DNA of 64,000 nucleotides from Pseudomonadota bacterium (GCA_030538085.1 JAUNUR010000001.1:56835-120834); one strand, 5' to 3'; positions 9,135-18,734 are shown, counted from the first letter of the stretch. Notes: generated from the letters alone by a model not told the origin. Translations and numbers: made by a program.

Positions 9135-9563
9135 ATGTCTTTCTCGCTCCAGCACCACCGCACCGCCCTGACCAGCGGGCGTCGGGCAGCCTGCGCGCCC
9201 GTCCGGCCAGGCCAGCAAGGCGTCATCCTGATCGAAGTCGTGGTTTCCCTGCTGCTGTTTTCGCTGGGTATATTGGCTGTGGTCGGGCTGCAGGCCGTCG
9301 GCATCAAGACGGTCAGCGAAGCTAAATACCGCAGCGACGCCAGCCTGATTGCCAACCAGACCATCGGCAGGATGTGGACAGATCAGCTCAACCTGACTGC
9401 CTACGCCAAGACCACCGACCTGACCGCGTTACCTGACGGCAAACAAACCGTCGCGGTAGACGGCACTGCCGTCACCATCACCATCACATGGAAGCCTCCG
9501 GAGTTGGGCGCTGACGACGCCCCCCACAGTTTCCAGACCTTCGCCAACATCCACGGAGGCTGA
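9135..9563 (+). CDS. pilV: Minor pilin PilV
   Basis: A 142-residue protein with a long leader ending QQG before VILIEVVVSLLLFSLGILAV and VGLQAVGIKT, the PilV signature. The mature +1 residue is Val rather than Phe, which occurs in PilV proteins. It lies between fimT and pilW and is part of the initiation complex of pilus assembly with PilW, PilX and PilY1. Confidence 0.88.
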   Translation: MSFSLQHHRTALTSGRRAACAPVRPGQQGVILIEVVVSLLLFSLGILAVVGLQAVGIKTVSEAKYRSDASLIANQTIGRMWTDQLNLTAYAKTTDLTALPDGKQTVAVDGTAVTITITWKPPELGADDAPHSFQTFANIHGG

Positions 9564-9565
9564 TC

Positions 9566-10738
9566 GTGCGTGCCTCTTTGACCCATATGCGTCGACATCA
9601 CGGTGGATTCAGCTTGATCGAACTGCTGGTGGGCGTGGTCATCGGCATGCTCATGATCCTGGTGATTGCCCAGGTCACCGTCGGTTTCGAGGGGGTCAAG
9701 CGCACCAGCACCAGCGGTAGCGACGCGCAAAGCAATGGCGCCGCCGCCATCTTTTTGTTTGAACGTGAAATCCGCATGGCCGGCTACGGCTTGGTCGCCC
9801 GCGGCAACTTGGTGTGCGAAAGCGGCCTCCATGCAGCTTTCAAAGGCCAGCGCCTGTTCAACCAGACACTGATTGCACCGGTACGCATCGTCGATGGTGG
9901 CAGTGAGCCCGACAGACTGGTGATATCCCGCGCCAATGCACGCATCGGTGCCTTGCCCACCCTGCTGATCATGGACAAAGGGGTGGACAGCGTCACCGTT
10001 CAGTCGCCGGTGGGCCTGCAAAGTGGCGATTTGTTCCTGATGGGCGGCGCCAACGGCGGCAAGGTCTGCTCCATTCTTCAACTATCGGCCAACCCCACCT
10101 TCAAGAGACTCGATACCGGCGAGTGGGTCTGGGTCATGGAGCACAAAGCCATATCCAATGACGCCACCCCCTACAACATGACCCCGGCCACCGCCTTCGA
10201 CCCCGCGGTGAGCTATGCGGCCGGTGACATCATCTCCAGCATTGGCACGCTGTCCCTCGTGAACTATGGCTTGCATTACGGCACCGGCGACACCATCAAG
10301 CGCTGCAACAGCCTGACCGCGTTTTCGCCAGTCGAGAATCCCACCGCACCAACCACCTGCAACGACACCGCCGTGTCGACATTGGTGGATGACATCGTCT
10401 ACCTCAAAGCGCGCTACGGCGTGGCCGACGCGGGCAGCCAGGCCGTGAACGCGTGGGTCGCGCCTACCGACATTTGGGCGGAGGGTGCGCTCACCAAGGA
10501 CACCATCCGGCGCATCAAGGCCATCCGTGTCGGCGTGGTGGCGCGCAGCCAGCAATACGAACGCGAGGTGGTAACCGCCAGCTGCAGCGAGGAAACCGAG
10601 GACAAACAAGCCAAGGGAACGCTGACGCTGTGGGCGGATGGCCCCACCATGTCCTTGAGCGGAGAACAGTGCCATTACCGTTATCGCGTATTCGAAACCA
10701 CCATACCCATTAAGAATGTGATCTGGGGGGCCGTGTGA
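9566..10738 (+). CDS. pilW: Minor pilin PilW
   Basis: A 390-residue protein with a prepilin leader ending HHGG before FSLIELLVGVVIGMLMILVI, followed by the PilW-typical segment in which a run of AQSNGAAAIFLFEREIRMAG precedes GYGL. The GTG at 9566 starts two bases after the pilV stop; ATG at 9587 is an alternative that would leave a shorter leader. It overlaps pilX by 4 bases. The product acts in the minor-pilin complex that primes pilus assembly and displays PilY1. Confidence 0.88.
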   Translation: MRASLTHMRRHHGGFSLIELLVGVVIGMLMILVIAQVTVGFEGVKRTSTSGSDAQSNGAAAIFLFEREIRMAGYGLVARGNLVCESGLHAAFKGQRLFNQTLIAPVRIVDGGSEPDRLVISRANARIGALPTLLIMDKGVDSVTVQSPVGLQSGDLFLMGGANGGKVCSILQLSANPTFKRLDTGEWVWVMEHKAISNDATPYNMTPATAFDPAVSYAAGDIISSIGTLSLVNYGLHYGTGDTIKRCNSLTAFSPVENPTAPTTCNDTAVSTLVDDIVYLKARYGVADAGSQAVNAWVAPTDIWAEGALTKDTIRRIKAIRVGVVARSQQYEREVVTASCSEETEDKQAKGTLTLWADGPTMSLSGEQCHYRYRVFETTIPIKNVIWGAV

Positions 10739-11496
10739 CCATGATCAAACTTTCCCAAACACCGCTCCCGTTGCGAGCCAAGGCCGCAACCCCTATGCGC
10801 GTGCACTCGCCGCACGCGCAAAAAGGCATCACCTTGCTCATGGCCTTGATCGCGCTGGTAGCCCTCAGCTTGGCCAGCGTGGCGCTGATACGCTCGGTCG
10901 ACACCGGGCTGGTCATCGCTGGCAACCAGGCTTTCAAGGAAGCCTGCCTGGGCGCCGCCGACCGCGCCGTCGAGGACGCCACGACCTGGCTCAACAGCCA
11001 GAACAAAACCGCCTTACTGACGACCAACGCCGCCGAGGGCTATTACGCCGAATGGATGACAGGCCAAAGCTGTGACGTCACTGGCAACCAGACCTTGGGC
11101 AGCAGCGCGGACGACGTGCAATGGAAGGCCGGCGGCACCAAGAACGCCAATTGCTCGGTGCAAGCCAAGGCCGCCACCAACATGCCCGCTGACTACAGCG
11201 CCAGCTACACCATTACCCGCATGTGCGACTGCCAGGGCACGGCATCCGGTGCTCCCACGGGCACCTGCGCAGATGCAGCCGGCAACAACCGCACCAAGAA
11301 TGTGTGTGTCGGCGTTGCCACCGCCAGCGGCGGACGGTTCCGCGGCACGGCCGACTACAACTACCGCATCCTGAACAAGACTGAGGGCGGGGGTGACGCC
11401 GCTGGTCTGGCCGCGTACTACCGGATCGTGGCGCGCACGGTCTGCCCGCGCAACACGACCAGTTTTGTCGAGACCATTGTGCTTGTGAACCCATAA
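10735..11496 (+). CDS. pilX: Minor pilin PilX
   Basis: A 253-residue protein with a hydrophobic N-terminal segment QKGITLLMALIALVALSLAS (about residues 27-46), as in PilX/GspK-like pilins, followed by DTGLVIAGNQAFKEACLGAAD. The mature protein lacks the usual Glu5, as is common for this family. The start is GTG at 10735 overlapping the pilW stop, with ATG at 10741 as an alternative. It is followed 18 bases later by pilY1, with which it probably forms a complex. Confidence 0.85.
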   Translation: MTMIKLSQTPLPLRAKAATPMRVHSPHAQKGITLLMALIALVALSLASVALIRSVDTGLVIAGNQAFKEACLGAADRAVEDATTWLNSQNKTALLTTNAAEGYYAEWMTGQSCDVTGNQTLGSSADDVQWKAGGTKNANCSVQAKAATNMPADYSASYTITRMCDCQGTASGAPTGTCADAAGNNRTKNVCVGVATASGGRFRGTADYNYRILNKTEGGGDAAGLAAYYRIVARTVCPRNTTSFVETIVLVNP

Positions 11497-11514
11497 GCCC
11501 AAAGGAGACACGCC

Positions 11515-14500
11515 ATGAAAATCAAACTTCGCCATGCCGCCCTGGCCCTGAGCGCGGGCGCGCTCACCACCTCCCTGGTGGCCACCGCCGCCGACCCGGC
11601 GCTCACCGACAGCATGGTCGATCTGGCCAACAAGCCCATCACCCAGTTGATCGACCTGAATCAGGCAGGACCGAACGTGATGCTGATCATGGACGATGGT
11701 CGGTACATGGCCCGCGACATCATGTCGGCCGACCTTCTGGACTACACCACCAGGTGGGGAATGGGCAACGTCTTTCAGGGCTCGACGCTGCCCTGCGGCC
11801 TCTACCACGGCACCAACACGCTGGCCTACAACCCCAATTACACCTACGAACTGCCCGTTAAACAGGTCAACGAAGACGGCACGCTGGTGCGCTACGACGC
11901 CGCCAGGTTCGACATGGCCCTGATCGACGGCTACAAGGCTGCCCACAACACGACCGATACGCGCTATTGGAGTGATCCAGCGGTCACATCGGGCGTGAAC
12001 GGGAGGGGATACGGGTGGAATGACCTCAACAGCTACGCAGTCAAACTGGCGCTCGGCGGCGAGTCGTTGGGGCCCAGCTTGTGGGAAAGCACCTCCGATG
12101 GCGCGTACTACTACAAGCCCGCCGCTGGTACTACCCCGCCCAGTGACATCTCGACCAACGGGGACTACTGCATGGACCGAAGCAAGTGGGAAAAGGTCCT
12201 GGTGAAAAACGCCACGGCAGCGCAAAAGCAGAATTACGCGAACTGGCTCACGTATTACCGCACGCGGATGAATACGCTCAAGTCGGCCTCGACACTGGTG
12301 TTCTCCAAGCTGGACGACACCTTTTCCGTCGGCTTGATGACGGCGACGCAAACCCGCTTGCGCAATCAGAATAGCCAAACCGACTTCATCAACGTCGCCA
12401 AAATGAATGTCGCCCAGAAAAACAAACTGCTGGCCGCGATCCAGGCCGCAGGCTTCAAAGGCGGTGGTGCGGATGCCGGCCTGCCCTGGGCACTGTCCAC
12501 CACCGGGCGCTATTTTGCCGGCAAGCTCAAGGATCAGACATGGGCCGTCTCCGGAAGCCCAGTCTACGACTCAGGCACCATCGTCAACGACCCCATGAAG
12601 TTCAGCTGCCAGAAGTCCTACAGCATCATCGCCTCGGCTGGCTACTACCAAAGGGCGGCAACCACAGCTGGCATGGGCTGCTTGGTATCGCGAAATGCGC
12701 TTGGCTCGGGCGCCTGCGACCTGGATGGCGTGGAAATCCCGGACGCGGACAAGGATGCGCCGTGGCCGTTCAAGGACTACGACACCGCGCGCAACCCAAA
12801 CGACGCACGGAGCTACAACGTGAGCGGCCTTCTGTCCGACGTGGCCTATTACTACGCCAACACCGATCTGCGCACCGGCTCCAAAGAAAAGCTCGAGTCC
12901 ACCATGGGCACCTTCGTCATCAACCTGGGCGAGCCAGGCTATCTGAAGTGGCGCGAGAACTACGAGCAATGCACCACCGCCGAGTGCGACTACGCTTACC
13001 TCAAGGACACCACCACCCCCGACGCCCAGCGCACCAAATGGTGGTTCAAGCTCAAGTACGACAGTGACAAGGTGCCGGGCCAGTCCCGCACCGGCACCAT
13101 AAGCAATGCTCAAACCAACACCATCGGCGGCAGCTCGTCGGTCAGCCGGCGCCTGCAGATCGACGATCACTGGCATGCGGCCGTCAACGGCGGCGGCACC
13201 TATTTCAACGCTAGCGCGGTCGATTCGCTGGTCCATGGCCTGAAGAAGGCACTGGCCGAAATTGCCGCCCGCTCCGGCGCGGGCACCGGCGCCTCGACCA
13301 CGGCCATGACGTTCAGCAGCGGCACCGGCTCGTTCGTGTCGTCGTACCGCACCGTCGCCTGGACAGGCGATCTGCAGCGCCGCAGCATCGACGCCGACAC
13401 AGGCGCCGTCGGCAGCACCAATGTCTGGACCGATGGAACCGCCGCCCAGCAACTGGACCAGCGCGTTCGGGGCGCGGGCACGCCGACCAACCCGCGCACC
13501 ATCTACACCAACTGGGCCGGTGCCCTGGTGGACTTCAGCAGCAGCAACGACACATTGGTAACCAACCTCGTCAGCGCCAAGTATTTCGAAGCCGGAACTA
13601 CCAACCCAGATGCCTCCACGGGGCAAACAGCCCTGAGCCAACACGGGGGCTACACCAGTGCCGCGCAGACGGCCACCACGGGCACGGATGGCGCCAAAAA
13701 CATGATTGACTTCTTGCGTGGTTCACGGGCCAAGGAGATGGGATTTGGCAATGCGGCCGACAACCGCCTGTATCGCAACCGCAACAGCGCGCTGGGTGAC
13801 ATGGTGAATTCGCCCATCGTCCACGTAGGCAACAAGGTTGTCATGGACTTCACCGACGAAGGGTACGACGCTTTCAAAACCACCGTCGAAAGTCGCGCCC
13901 CCACGGTCTACGTGGGCGCCAACGACGGCATGCTGCATGCCTTCGATGCGGCCTCGGGTGCCGAGCGCTGGGCCTTCATACCAGCTGCGGTGCTACCCAA
14001 CCTCTATAAGCTGGCCGACGCGGGCTACGGCGACGCCAGGGGCAACAATCACCGCTATTTCGTGGACGGGCACATCTCTGTACAGGATGTCTATTTCGAC
14101 GACAAATGGCACACGGTGCTGATCGGCGGCCTGGGCAAGGGAGGTAGGGCGTTTTATGCGCTGGACATCACCGACGGCACGCCCAAGCTGCTGTGGGAAT
14201 TCACGCACCAGGATATGGGTTACTCCTACGGCAACGTCCTGATCACGAAAATCTCCGGTGAAGCTGATCGCAACAAGCAATGGGTTGCCGTCTTCGGCTC
14301 GGGCTATAACAACAACGCCGTAACCGGCGCAACGGCTGGCAACGGTAGAACCAATCTTTTCGTGTTGAAACTCAAGACCGGTGAACTGCTCAAGCAATTC
14401 ACGGCCACGAATGGCAGCGACCAGCCGGTCAGCAGCGGCTTGGCATGGATCAACGGCTGGACTGGCCAAGGCATGCAGGATTCGACCGTGCGACACGTGT

Positions 14501-15291
14501 ACGGTGGCGACTTGGGCGGCAACGTATGGCGCTTCGATCTGACCAAAGCCACCAACACGGCACCGGACCTTCTGGCCGTATTGAAAGATGCCCAGGGCAA
14601 CACCCAGCCCGTCACCAGCCGCCCCGAACTGGGCGACATCCTCAACACGGCCGGCGGCACCAGCACACAGCGCGCTATCTATATCGCCACCGGTCGCTAC
14701 CTGGGTGACATGCGGGTGTACGACCCCAACAACAAGACGGTTGCGGGCGATGCATCCGACCGGTCGGTTCAAACCGTATACGCCATTCGCGACGACAGCG
14801 CCGGCCTGAAGCAGTACGCCAACTCGTTTCGCAGCGTATCGGGCGTCGTTCAATTCAGCACAGAAGGCGATGGCGCTGAACGGAAGATTCAATATGCACA
14901 GGTCACCGCCAGAGCGCCCGGCTGGTACATGGATCTTCCTGCGGGAGAAAGGGTCACCGTCATGCCGATGCTGTTCATGGGTGACCAGACCACGCTGGTC
15001 GTGGCGTCCAACCTGCCGGATGCCACCTTCACCGAAGCCTGCAATGCTGGAGGCAAGGGCTATGTCTATGCGATGCAGACACAGCCCACGTCATCGATGA
15101 AGTCCGCCGAAGGCACTGTGTTCGCCTTCGGCGCGCAAATCGTCGGCATGAGCGGCGGCGTGCTGAGCACTGGTCAGGGCGTGGGCCTGGTCGGTTTTGA
15201 CAGCGGCAAGGTCGAGAACGTTCGCGTCGACATCAAAACTGGTGCAGGCGCTACCGTGCGCCGCACCAGTTGGCGGGAATTGGTCAACTGA
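11515..15291 (+). CDS. pilY1: Pilus-tip adhesin PilY1 with degenerate VWA MIDAS
   Basis: A 1258-residue secreted protein with a signal peptide ending about residue 26 (LVATAA). The N-terminal half corresponds to the von Willebrand A region of PilY1. The C-terminal half (about 720-1258) is the PilY1 seven-bladed propeller, with YVGANDGMLHAFDAASGAE, GGLGKGGRAFYALDITDG and DLGGNVWRFDL. In the family, PilY1 sits at the pilus tip, binds calcium and controls extension/retraction, surface sensing and adhesion. Here the MIDAS DxSxS motif reads MDDGRYM and the GGTP-type loop reads GGGADAG, so metal binding by the VWA domain is doubtful. AAAGGAGA precedes the ATG. It ends the operon, 43 bases from convergent oxyR. 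Confidence 0.9.
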   Translation: MKIKLRHAALALSAGALTTSLVATAADPALTDSMVDLANKPITQLIDLNQAGPNVMLIMDDGRYMARDIMSADLLDYTTRWGMGNVFQGSTLPCGLYHGTNTLAYNPNYTYELPVKQVNEDGTLVRYDAARFDMALIDGYKAAHNTTDTRYWSDPAVTSGVNGRGYGWNDLNSYAVKLALGGESLGPSLWESTSDGAYYYKPAAGTTPPSDISTNGDYCMDRSKWEKVLVKNATAAQKQNYANWLTYYRTRMNTLKSASTLVFSKLDDTFSVGLMTATQTRLRNQNSQTDFINVAKMNVAQKNKLLAAIQAAGFKGGGADAGLPWALSTTGRYFAGKLKDQTWAVSGSPVYDSGTIVNDPMKFSCQKSYSIIASAGYYQRAATTAGMGCLVSRNALGSGACDLDGVEIPDADKDAPWPFKDYDTARNPNDARSYNVSGLLSDVAYYYANTDLRTGSKEKLESTMGTFVINLGEPGYLKWRENYEQCTTAECDYAYLKDTTTPDAQRTKWWFKLKYDSDKVPGQSRTGTISNAQTNTIGGSSSVSRRLQIDDHWHAAVNGGGTYFNASAVDSLVHGLKKALAEIAARSGAGTGASTTAMTFSSGTGSFVSSYRTVAWTGDLQRRSIDADTGAVGSTNVWTDGTAAQQLDQRVRGAGTPTNPRTIYTNWAGALVDFSSSNDTLVTNLVSAKYFEAGTTNPDASTGQTALSQHGGYTSAAQTATTGTDGAKNMIDFLRGSRAKEMGFGNAADNRLYRNRNSALGDMVNSPIVHVGNKVVMDFTDEGYDAFKTTVESRAPTVYVGANDGMLHAFDAASGAERWAFIPAAVLPNLYKLADAGYGDARGNNHRYFVDGHISVQDVYFDDKWHTVLIGGLGKGGRAFYALDITDGTPKLLWEFTHQDMGYSYGNVLITKISGEADRNKQWVAVFGSGYNNNAVTGATAGNGRTNLFVLKLKTGELLKQFTATNGSDQPVSSGLAWINGWTGQGMQDSTVRHVYGGDLGGNVWRFDLTKATNTAPDLLAVLKDAQGNTQPVTSRPELGDILNTAGGTSTQRAIYIATGRYLGDMRVYDPNNKTVAGDASDRSVQTVYAIRDDSAGLKQYANSFRSVSGVVQFSTEGDGAERKIQYAQVTARAPGWYMDLPAGERVTVMPMLFMGDQTTLVVASNLPDATFTEACNAGGKGYVYAMQTQPTSSMKSAEGTVFAFGAQIVGMSGGVLSTGQGVGLVGFDSGKVENVRVDIKTGAGATVRRTSWRELVN

Positions 15292-15334
15292 ACAACGAAC
15301 CCCGCGCTGAGGCCCATCATTGGCCGACCGCAAT

Positions 15335-16354
15335 TCACGGCGATGGTGATGGCAATGGTTGCGGGGATTGTTGAGGTAATCTGGTTACACCCGGCAGTAC
15401 GCATGCATGGATGGCATTGCGCAAGGCGGCAATGGCCTCGTAGCGGGTAAAGCTGCGCCGCCAGGCCAGCACCACGCGGCGCACGGGTGGGCTGGCATGC
15501 GCGCCCTGGTCCACCACGGGCAGGTAATGGATCAGCGGCGTCTTGACTGGCTTGCCCTCCCCCCATCGCTGTAAATCACTCTTTTCTTGATGCTCATGCG
15601 GCACCGCCAAGCGTGGCACCAGCGTCACGCCCATGCCGGCGGCCACCATGTGCTTGATGGTTTCCAGCGAGCTGCCCTCGAAATTCTTGCGAATGCCATC
15701 GGCATGGCTGGAAAAGCGCGCGAACTCGGGGCATACATCGAGCACGTGGTCGCGAAAGCAATGGCCCGCGCCCAGCAGCAGCATGTGCTCCTGCTTCAGT
15801 TGCTCGGTCGTCACCTGCCCGCCATCCGCCAGCGGATGACCAACCGGCAGCGCGGCCATGAAGGGCTCGTCGTACAGCGGCGCCATCGCCAGCCCGGTGT
15901 CGGGGAAAGGCTCGGCCAAGATGGCGCAATCCATCTCGCCGGTGCGCAGCATCTCCAGCAGACGCACGGTGAAGTCCTCCTGCAGCATCAGCGGCATCTG
16001 CGGCGTGCGCGCGATGTTGCGCCGCACCAGCTCGGGCAGCAGATAGGGGCCAATGGTGTAGATCACCCCCAGCTTCAGCGGCCCGTCCAGCGGGTCCTTG
16101 CCGCGCTTGGCGATCTCCTTGATCTCGGCGGCCTGCTCCAGCACGCTTTGCGCCTGCCGCACGATCTCCTCGCCCAGCGGCGTCACCGTCACCTCCCCCG
16201 CGCTGCGCTCGAACAGCTTCAGCTCCAGCTCGTCCTCAAGCTTCTTCACGGCCACCGACAAGGTGGGCTGCGAGACAAAACACGCCTCGGCGGCCTTGCC
16301 GAAATGCTTTTCGCGGGCCACGGCAACGATGTATTTCAATTCAGTGAGGGTCAT
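15335..16354 (-). CDS. oxyR: Hydrogen-peroxide sensor OxyR (LysR family)
   Basis: A 339-residue LysR-type regulator. The N-terminal winged helix (about 1-60) contains FGKAAEACFVSQPTLSVAVK, and the C-terminal sensor has both redox cysteines in GAGHCFRDHVLDVCPEF, nine residues apart as in OxyR (Cys199/Cys208 equivalents). Oxidation to the disulfide activates catalase and peroxidase genes. The protein is about 35 residues longer than E. coli OxyR at its C-terminus, ending in a Pro/Ser-rich tail. It is transcribed away from the lipoprotein trio, sharing a 158-base divergent control region with the first lipoprotein. Confidence 0.95.
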   Translation of the reverse strand: MTLTELKYIVAVAREKHFGKAAEACFVSQPTLSVAVKKLEDELELKLFERSAGEVTVTPLGEEIVRQAQSVLEQAAEIKEIAKRGKDPLDGPLKLGVIYTIGPYLLPELVRRNIARTPQMPLMLQEDFTVRLLEMLRTGEMDCAILAEPFPDTGLAMAPLYDEPFMAALPVGHPLADGGQVTTEQLKQEHMLLLGAGHCFRDHVLDVCPEFARFSSHADGIRKNFEGSSLETIKHMVAAGMGVTLVPRLAVPHEHQEKSDLQRWGEGKPVKTPLIHYLPVVDQGAHASPPVRRVVLAWRRSFTRYEAIAALRNAIHACVLPGVTRLPQQSPQPLPSPSP

Positions 16355-16512
16355 GGTGCCCCCATTTTCTGGCTTTCACCGGCACAGTGCCAACCGGGCG
16401 CATTCCGCCCCGCCGCCCGCGCCTGGCGTTGCCAACACACAGCGCTCAAAAAGCGCCATAAAGTCAACGAAAACACATAAAATATGAACTTTTCATTTAC
16501 CCAGGACACCTC

Positions 16513-17106
16513 TTGCGCGCCCTATTTCTACTTTCCACACTGGTCATCGCAGCATCATTGACCGCCTGCGGTGGCGACGACAACCAGCCGCCCGCGGCCA
16601 ACCCATACGCTGGCACCTACAAGTCGGTATGCGGCCCCTCCGAGGCCAACATCGGCAGCGAAGCGGGGCCGGCCGCCTACAGCCACCTGCGCGTTGCCTT
16701 GACCGCTGCTGACGGGGGCAAGCTGAACTCCTTGATCCACGAGGATTTCTATGCCGCCGACAACCAGACTTGCAGCGGCTCGCCCCTGCACACCGTGGCC
16801 TACAACAAAAGCAATTCGCTCACGCTGCAGGGCAGCAAGCCAGCCAAGCTGCCCGACGGTCGGGCCGTGACGGCCGACAAGGTCATCGCGGAAGAACACC
16901 CCATTGGCGGGCTTTCGGCTGGCGGCTCCATCCACATCAATGGCCTGGTGCTGCCCGCCGACTACTTCATGCGCCGCGACACCGCCAAAGGCATCGCCTC
17001 GCTGCAAGCCAGCCGCCTGTACCTGCGTTTCGCCGGTGGCACCACGCCGGTCGGCGCCGACGGGTATCCCGTGGACTTTGGTGACTACTACCTGGTACGG
17101 CAGTGA
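16513..17106 (+). CDS. Putative lipoprotein, paralog 1 of 3
   Basis: A 197-residue lipoprotein of unknown function. It has a short signal ending in lipobox SLTAC followed by GGDD, an aspartate at position 4-5 after Cys rather than +2. The start is TTG at 16513, chosen because the residues then align with the two paralogs downstream (MRALFLLSTLVIAASLTAC against MRSLSLIPVLAMAAALTAC). Conserved with paralog 2 are a Cys in YKSVCGPSEANIG, NQTCSGSPLHT and the C-terminal ADGYPVDFGDYYL. The ribosome binding site is weak, unlike the AAGGAGG of the other two. A terminator follows at 17127. Confidence 0.75.
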   Translation: MRALFLLSTLVIAASLTACGGDDNQPPAANPYAGTYKSVCGPSEANIGSEAGPAAYSHLRVALTAADGGKLNSLIHEDFYAADNQTCSGSPLHTVAYNKSNSLTLQGSKPAKLPDGRAVTADKVIAEEHPIGGLSAGGSIHINGLVLPADYFMRRDTAKGIASLQASRLYLRFAGGTTPVGADGYPVDFGDYYLVRQ

Positions 17107-17126
17107 GCCAACAGGCATCCAGCACG

Positions 17127-17148
17127 GCCCGCCATGCGCGGGCTTTTT
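17127..17148 (+). terminator. Rho-independent terminator of lipoprotein 1
   Basis: GCCCGCCATGCGCGGGC followed by TTTTT, 20 bases after the stop codon. Confidence 0.75.
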
Positions 17149-17169
17149 ATATGGTGCTTTACAAATCAG

Positions 17170-17262
17170 GGTGGCTTGAAAGCAGAATACCAAGCAAAAA
17201 TTTCACACATTCGTGTTAAAGAATGTTAGATTAACGCCCTCAACAAACACCAAGGAGGTTCC
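17170..17262 (+). promoter_or_regulatory. Leader/promoter shared by lipoproteins 2 and 3
   Basis: The sequence resembles 17980-18074: GGCTTGAAAGCAGAA, then CACATTCG(T/C)GTTA, then a possible -10 (TTAGAT at 17226-17231; TAAAAT at 18039-18044) and ACAAACACCAAGGAGGTTCC directly before each ATG. TTCACA (17202-17207) is a weak -35 at 18-base spacing. This shows the duplication unit included the promoter and ribosome binding site. Confidence 0.5.
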
Positions 17263-17913
17263 ATGCGTTCACTTTCCCTGATTCCCGTACTGGCCATGGC
17301 GGCGGCATTGACCGCTTGCGGCGGTGGCGACGACAACAAGTCACCCGGAGCCACCACACCGCCAACCACCACCACACCGCCAACTACCTCCGCAGGCAAG
17401 GCCACCGACAAATACGCTGGCAACTACGTATCGGTGTGTGAAACCTCGGAAGCACGCATTGGCACGGCCACTGGCCCGTTCGCCAACAGCCTCACGCGGG
17501 TCAAGTTGACTGCCGTTGACGGCAGCCAGCTCAATGCGGAGATCCAGGAAGATTTCTACGCCGACACCAACAAGACCTGCAGTGGCTCACCCCTGCACAC
17601 CATTGCCTACAGCAAGAGCAATACAGCCACCCTGCAAGGCACCAAATCCACCAAGCTGCCCAGCGGCCAGACGGTAACGGCGGACAAGCTCATCGTGGTG
17701 CAGAACCCGATCGGTGGCCTGTCGTCTGGCGGCACCATCAGCATCAATGGCTTGGTGCTGCCGGGCAACTACTTCACCCGCGGTTCCACCACCAAGGCCA
17801 TCGCGTCGCTGCAAGCCAGCCGCCTGCACATGCGTTTCGCTGGCAGCAGCACGCCCGTGGACGCCGATGGCTACCCGGTGGACTTCGGCAGCTATTACCT
17901 GACCCGGCAGTAA
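17263..17913 (+). CDS. Putative lipoprotein, paralog 2 of 3
   Basis: A 216-residue lipoprotein with signal and lipobox ALTAC followed by GGGDD, then a Thr/Pro-rich spacer (about 28-45) and a domain closely similar to paralog 1: YVSVCETSEARIG, NKTCSGSPLHTIAYSKSN, NPIGGLSSGGTISINGLVL and DADGYPVDFGSYYLTRQ. The two conserved cysteines may form a disulfide. A perfect AAGGAGG lies five bases before the ATG. It has its own promoter-like leader and terminator, so the three genes look like separate transcription units made by tandem duplication. Function is not recognised. Confidence 0.8.
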   Translation: MRSLSLIPVLAMAAALTACGGGDDNKSPGATTPPTTTTPPTTSAGKATDKYAGNYVSVCETSEARIGTATGPFANSLTRVKLTAVDGSQLNAEIQEDFYADTNKTCSGSPLHTIAYSKSNTATLQGTKSTKLPSGQTVTADKLIVVQNPIGGLSSGGTISINGLVLPGNYFTRGSTTKAIASLQASRLHMRFAGSSTPVDADGYPVDFGSYYLTRQ

Positions 17914-17935
17914 TTCGCCAGGCACGCCTGACACA

Positions 17936-17958
17936 GCCCACGTTATACGTGGGCTTTT
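17936..17958 (+). terminator. Rho-independent terminator of lipoprotein 2
   Basis: GCCCACGTTATACGTGGGC followed by a run of T, 22 bases after the stop codon. Confidence 0.85.
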
Positions 17959-18074
17959 TTATTTGTCCGGCCAAGCCAGCGCTGCTTGAAAGCAGAACGC
18001 AAGCTGCGATAAATGAACACATTCGCGTTACGGGACGCTAAAATCACACGCTTTACAAACACCAAGGAGGTTCC

Positions 18075-18701
18075 ATGCGTTCACTTTCCCTAATTCCCGT
18101 GCTGGCCATGGCGGCGGCATTGACCGCTTGCGGCGGTGGCGATGACAAGCCATCCACCCCTGACACTCAGACACCTGCTACAACCACGCAAGCAGCAGAA
18201 AGCTATGCGGGCACCTATCGCTCCCAATGCGAAGGAACCCCTGTACAGGTGGCAAGCACGAAGGCAAAGCTCGAGCACTACGTCGAATACAAAATGACTC
18301 CGCTTAACGCCAATCAGCTTCGTATGGAACTTCGGCAAATCTTCTTTGCGATTGGCACCCAGTGCAATGGCACACCCGTAGGCGAGCTGGTTTCCAACAA
18401 CCCCGACAACACCATCACGCTGAAGGGTCAAAAAACCGCCACCCTCAGTGGCCAGATGGTCACTGCCCACAAGGCCATTGGCATTGAGCGCCCTATTGGT
18501 GGCTCCCATGTAGTTTCGCCGGCCGGTTATGTCACGCTGAACGACCTGGAAATTCCTGGTGACTATTTCACCGTGGACGAGACTGACAAAGGCATCTTGT
18601 TCCTGCAAGGCAACCGCCTGTACCTCAACTTCGACAACACGCCGCTGGATGCCGAAGGCTATCCCACGACCTTCACGGACAGGTACATCATTCGTCAGTA
18701 A
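18075..18701 (+). CDS. Putative lipoprotein, paralog 3 of 3 (diverged)
   Basis: A 208-residue lipoprotein whose first 20 residues are the same as paralog 2 (lipobox ALTAC), after which it diverges strongly. It keeps the pattern YAGTYRSQCEG, the second Cys in GTQCNGTPVGEL, the RPIGGSHV segment, the LEIPGDYF equivalent of LVLPGNYF, and DAEGYPTTF near the end. The near-perfect signal-peptide and leader identity beside a divergent body suggests recombination or gene conversion at the 5' end. AAGGAGG precedes the ATG by five bases. Function is unknown. Confidence 0.78.
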   Translation: MRSLSLIPVLAMAAALTACGGGDDKPSTPDTQTPATTTQAAESYAGTYRSQCEGTPVQVASTKAKLEHYVEYKMTPLNANQLRMELRQIFFAIGTQCNGTPVGELVSNNPDNTITLKGQKTATLSGQMVTAHKAIGIERPIGGSHVVSPAGYVTLNDLEIPGDYFTVDETDKGILFLQGNRLYLNFDNTPLDAEGYPTTFTDRYIIRQ

Positions 18702-18734
18702 TTTTTCCAAAGAGGATACGGCCTCTCGTCCCAA

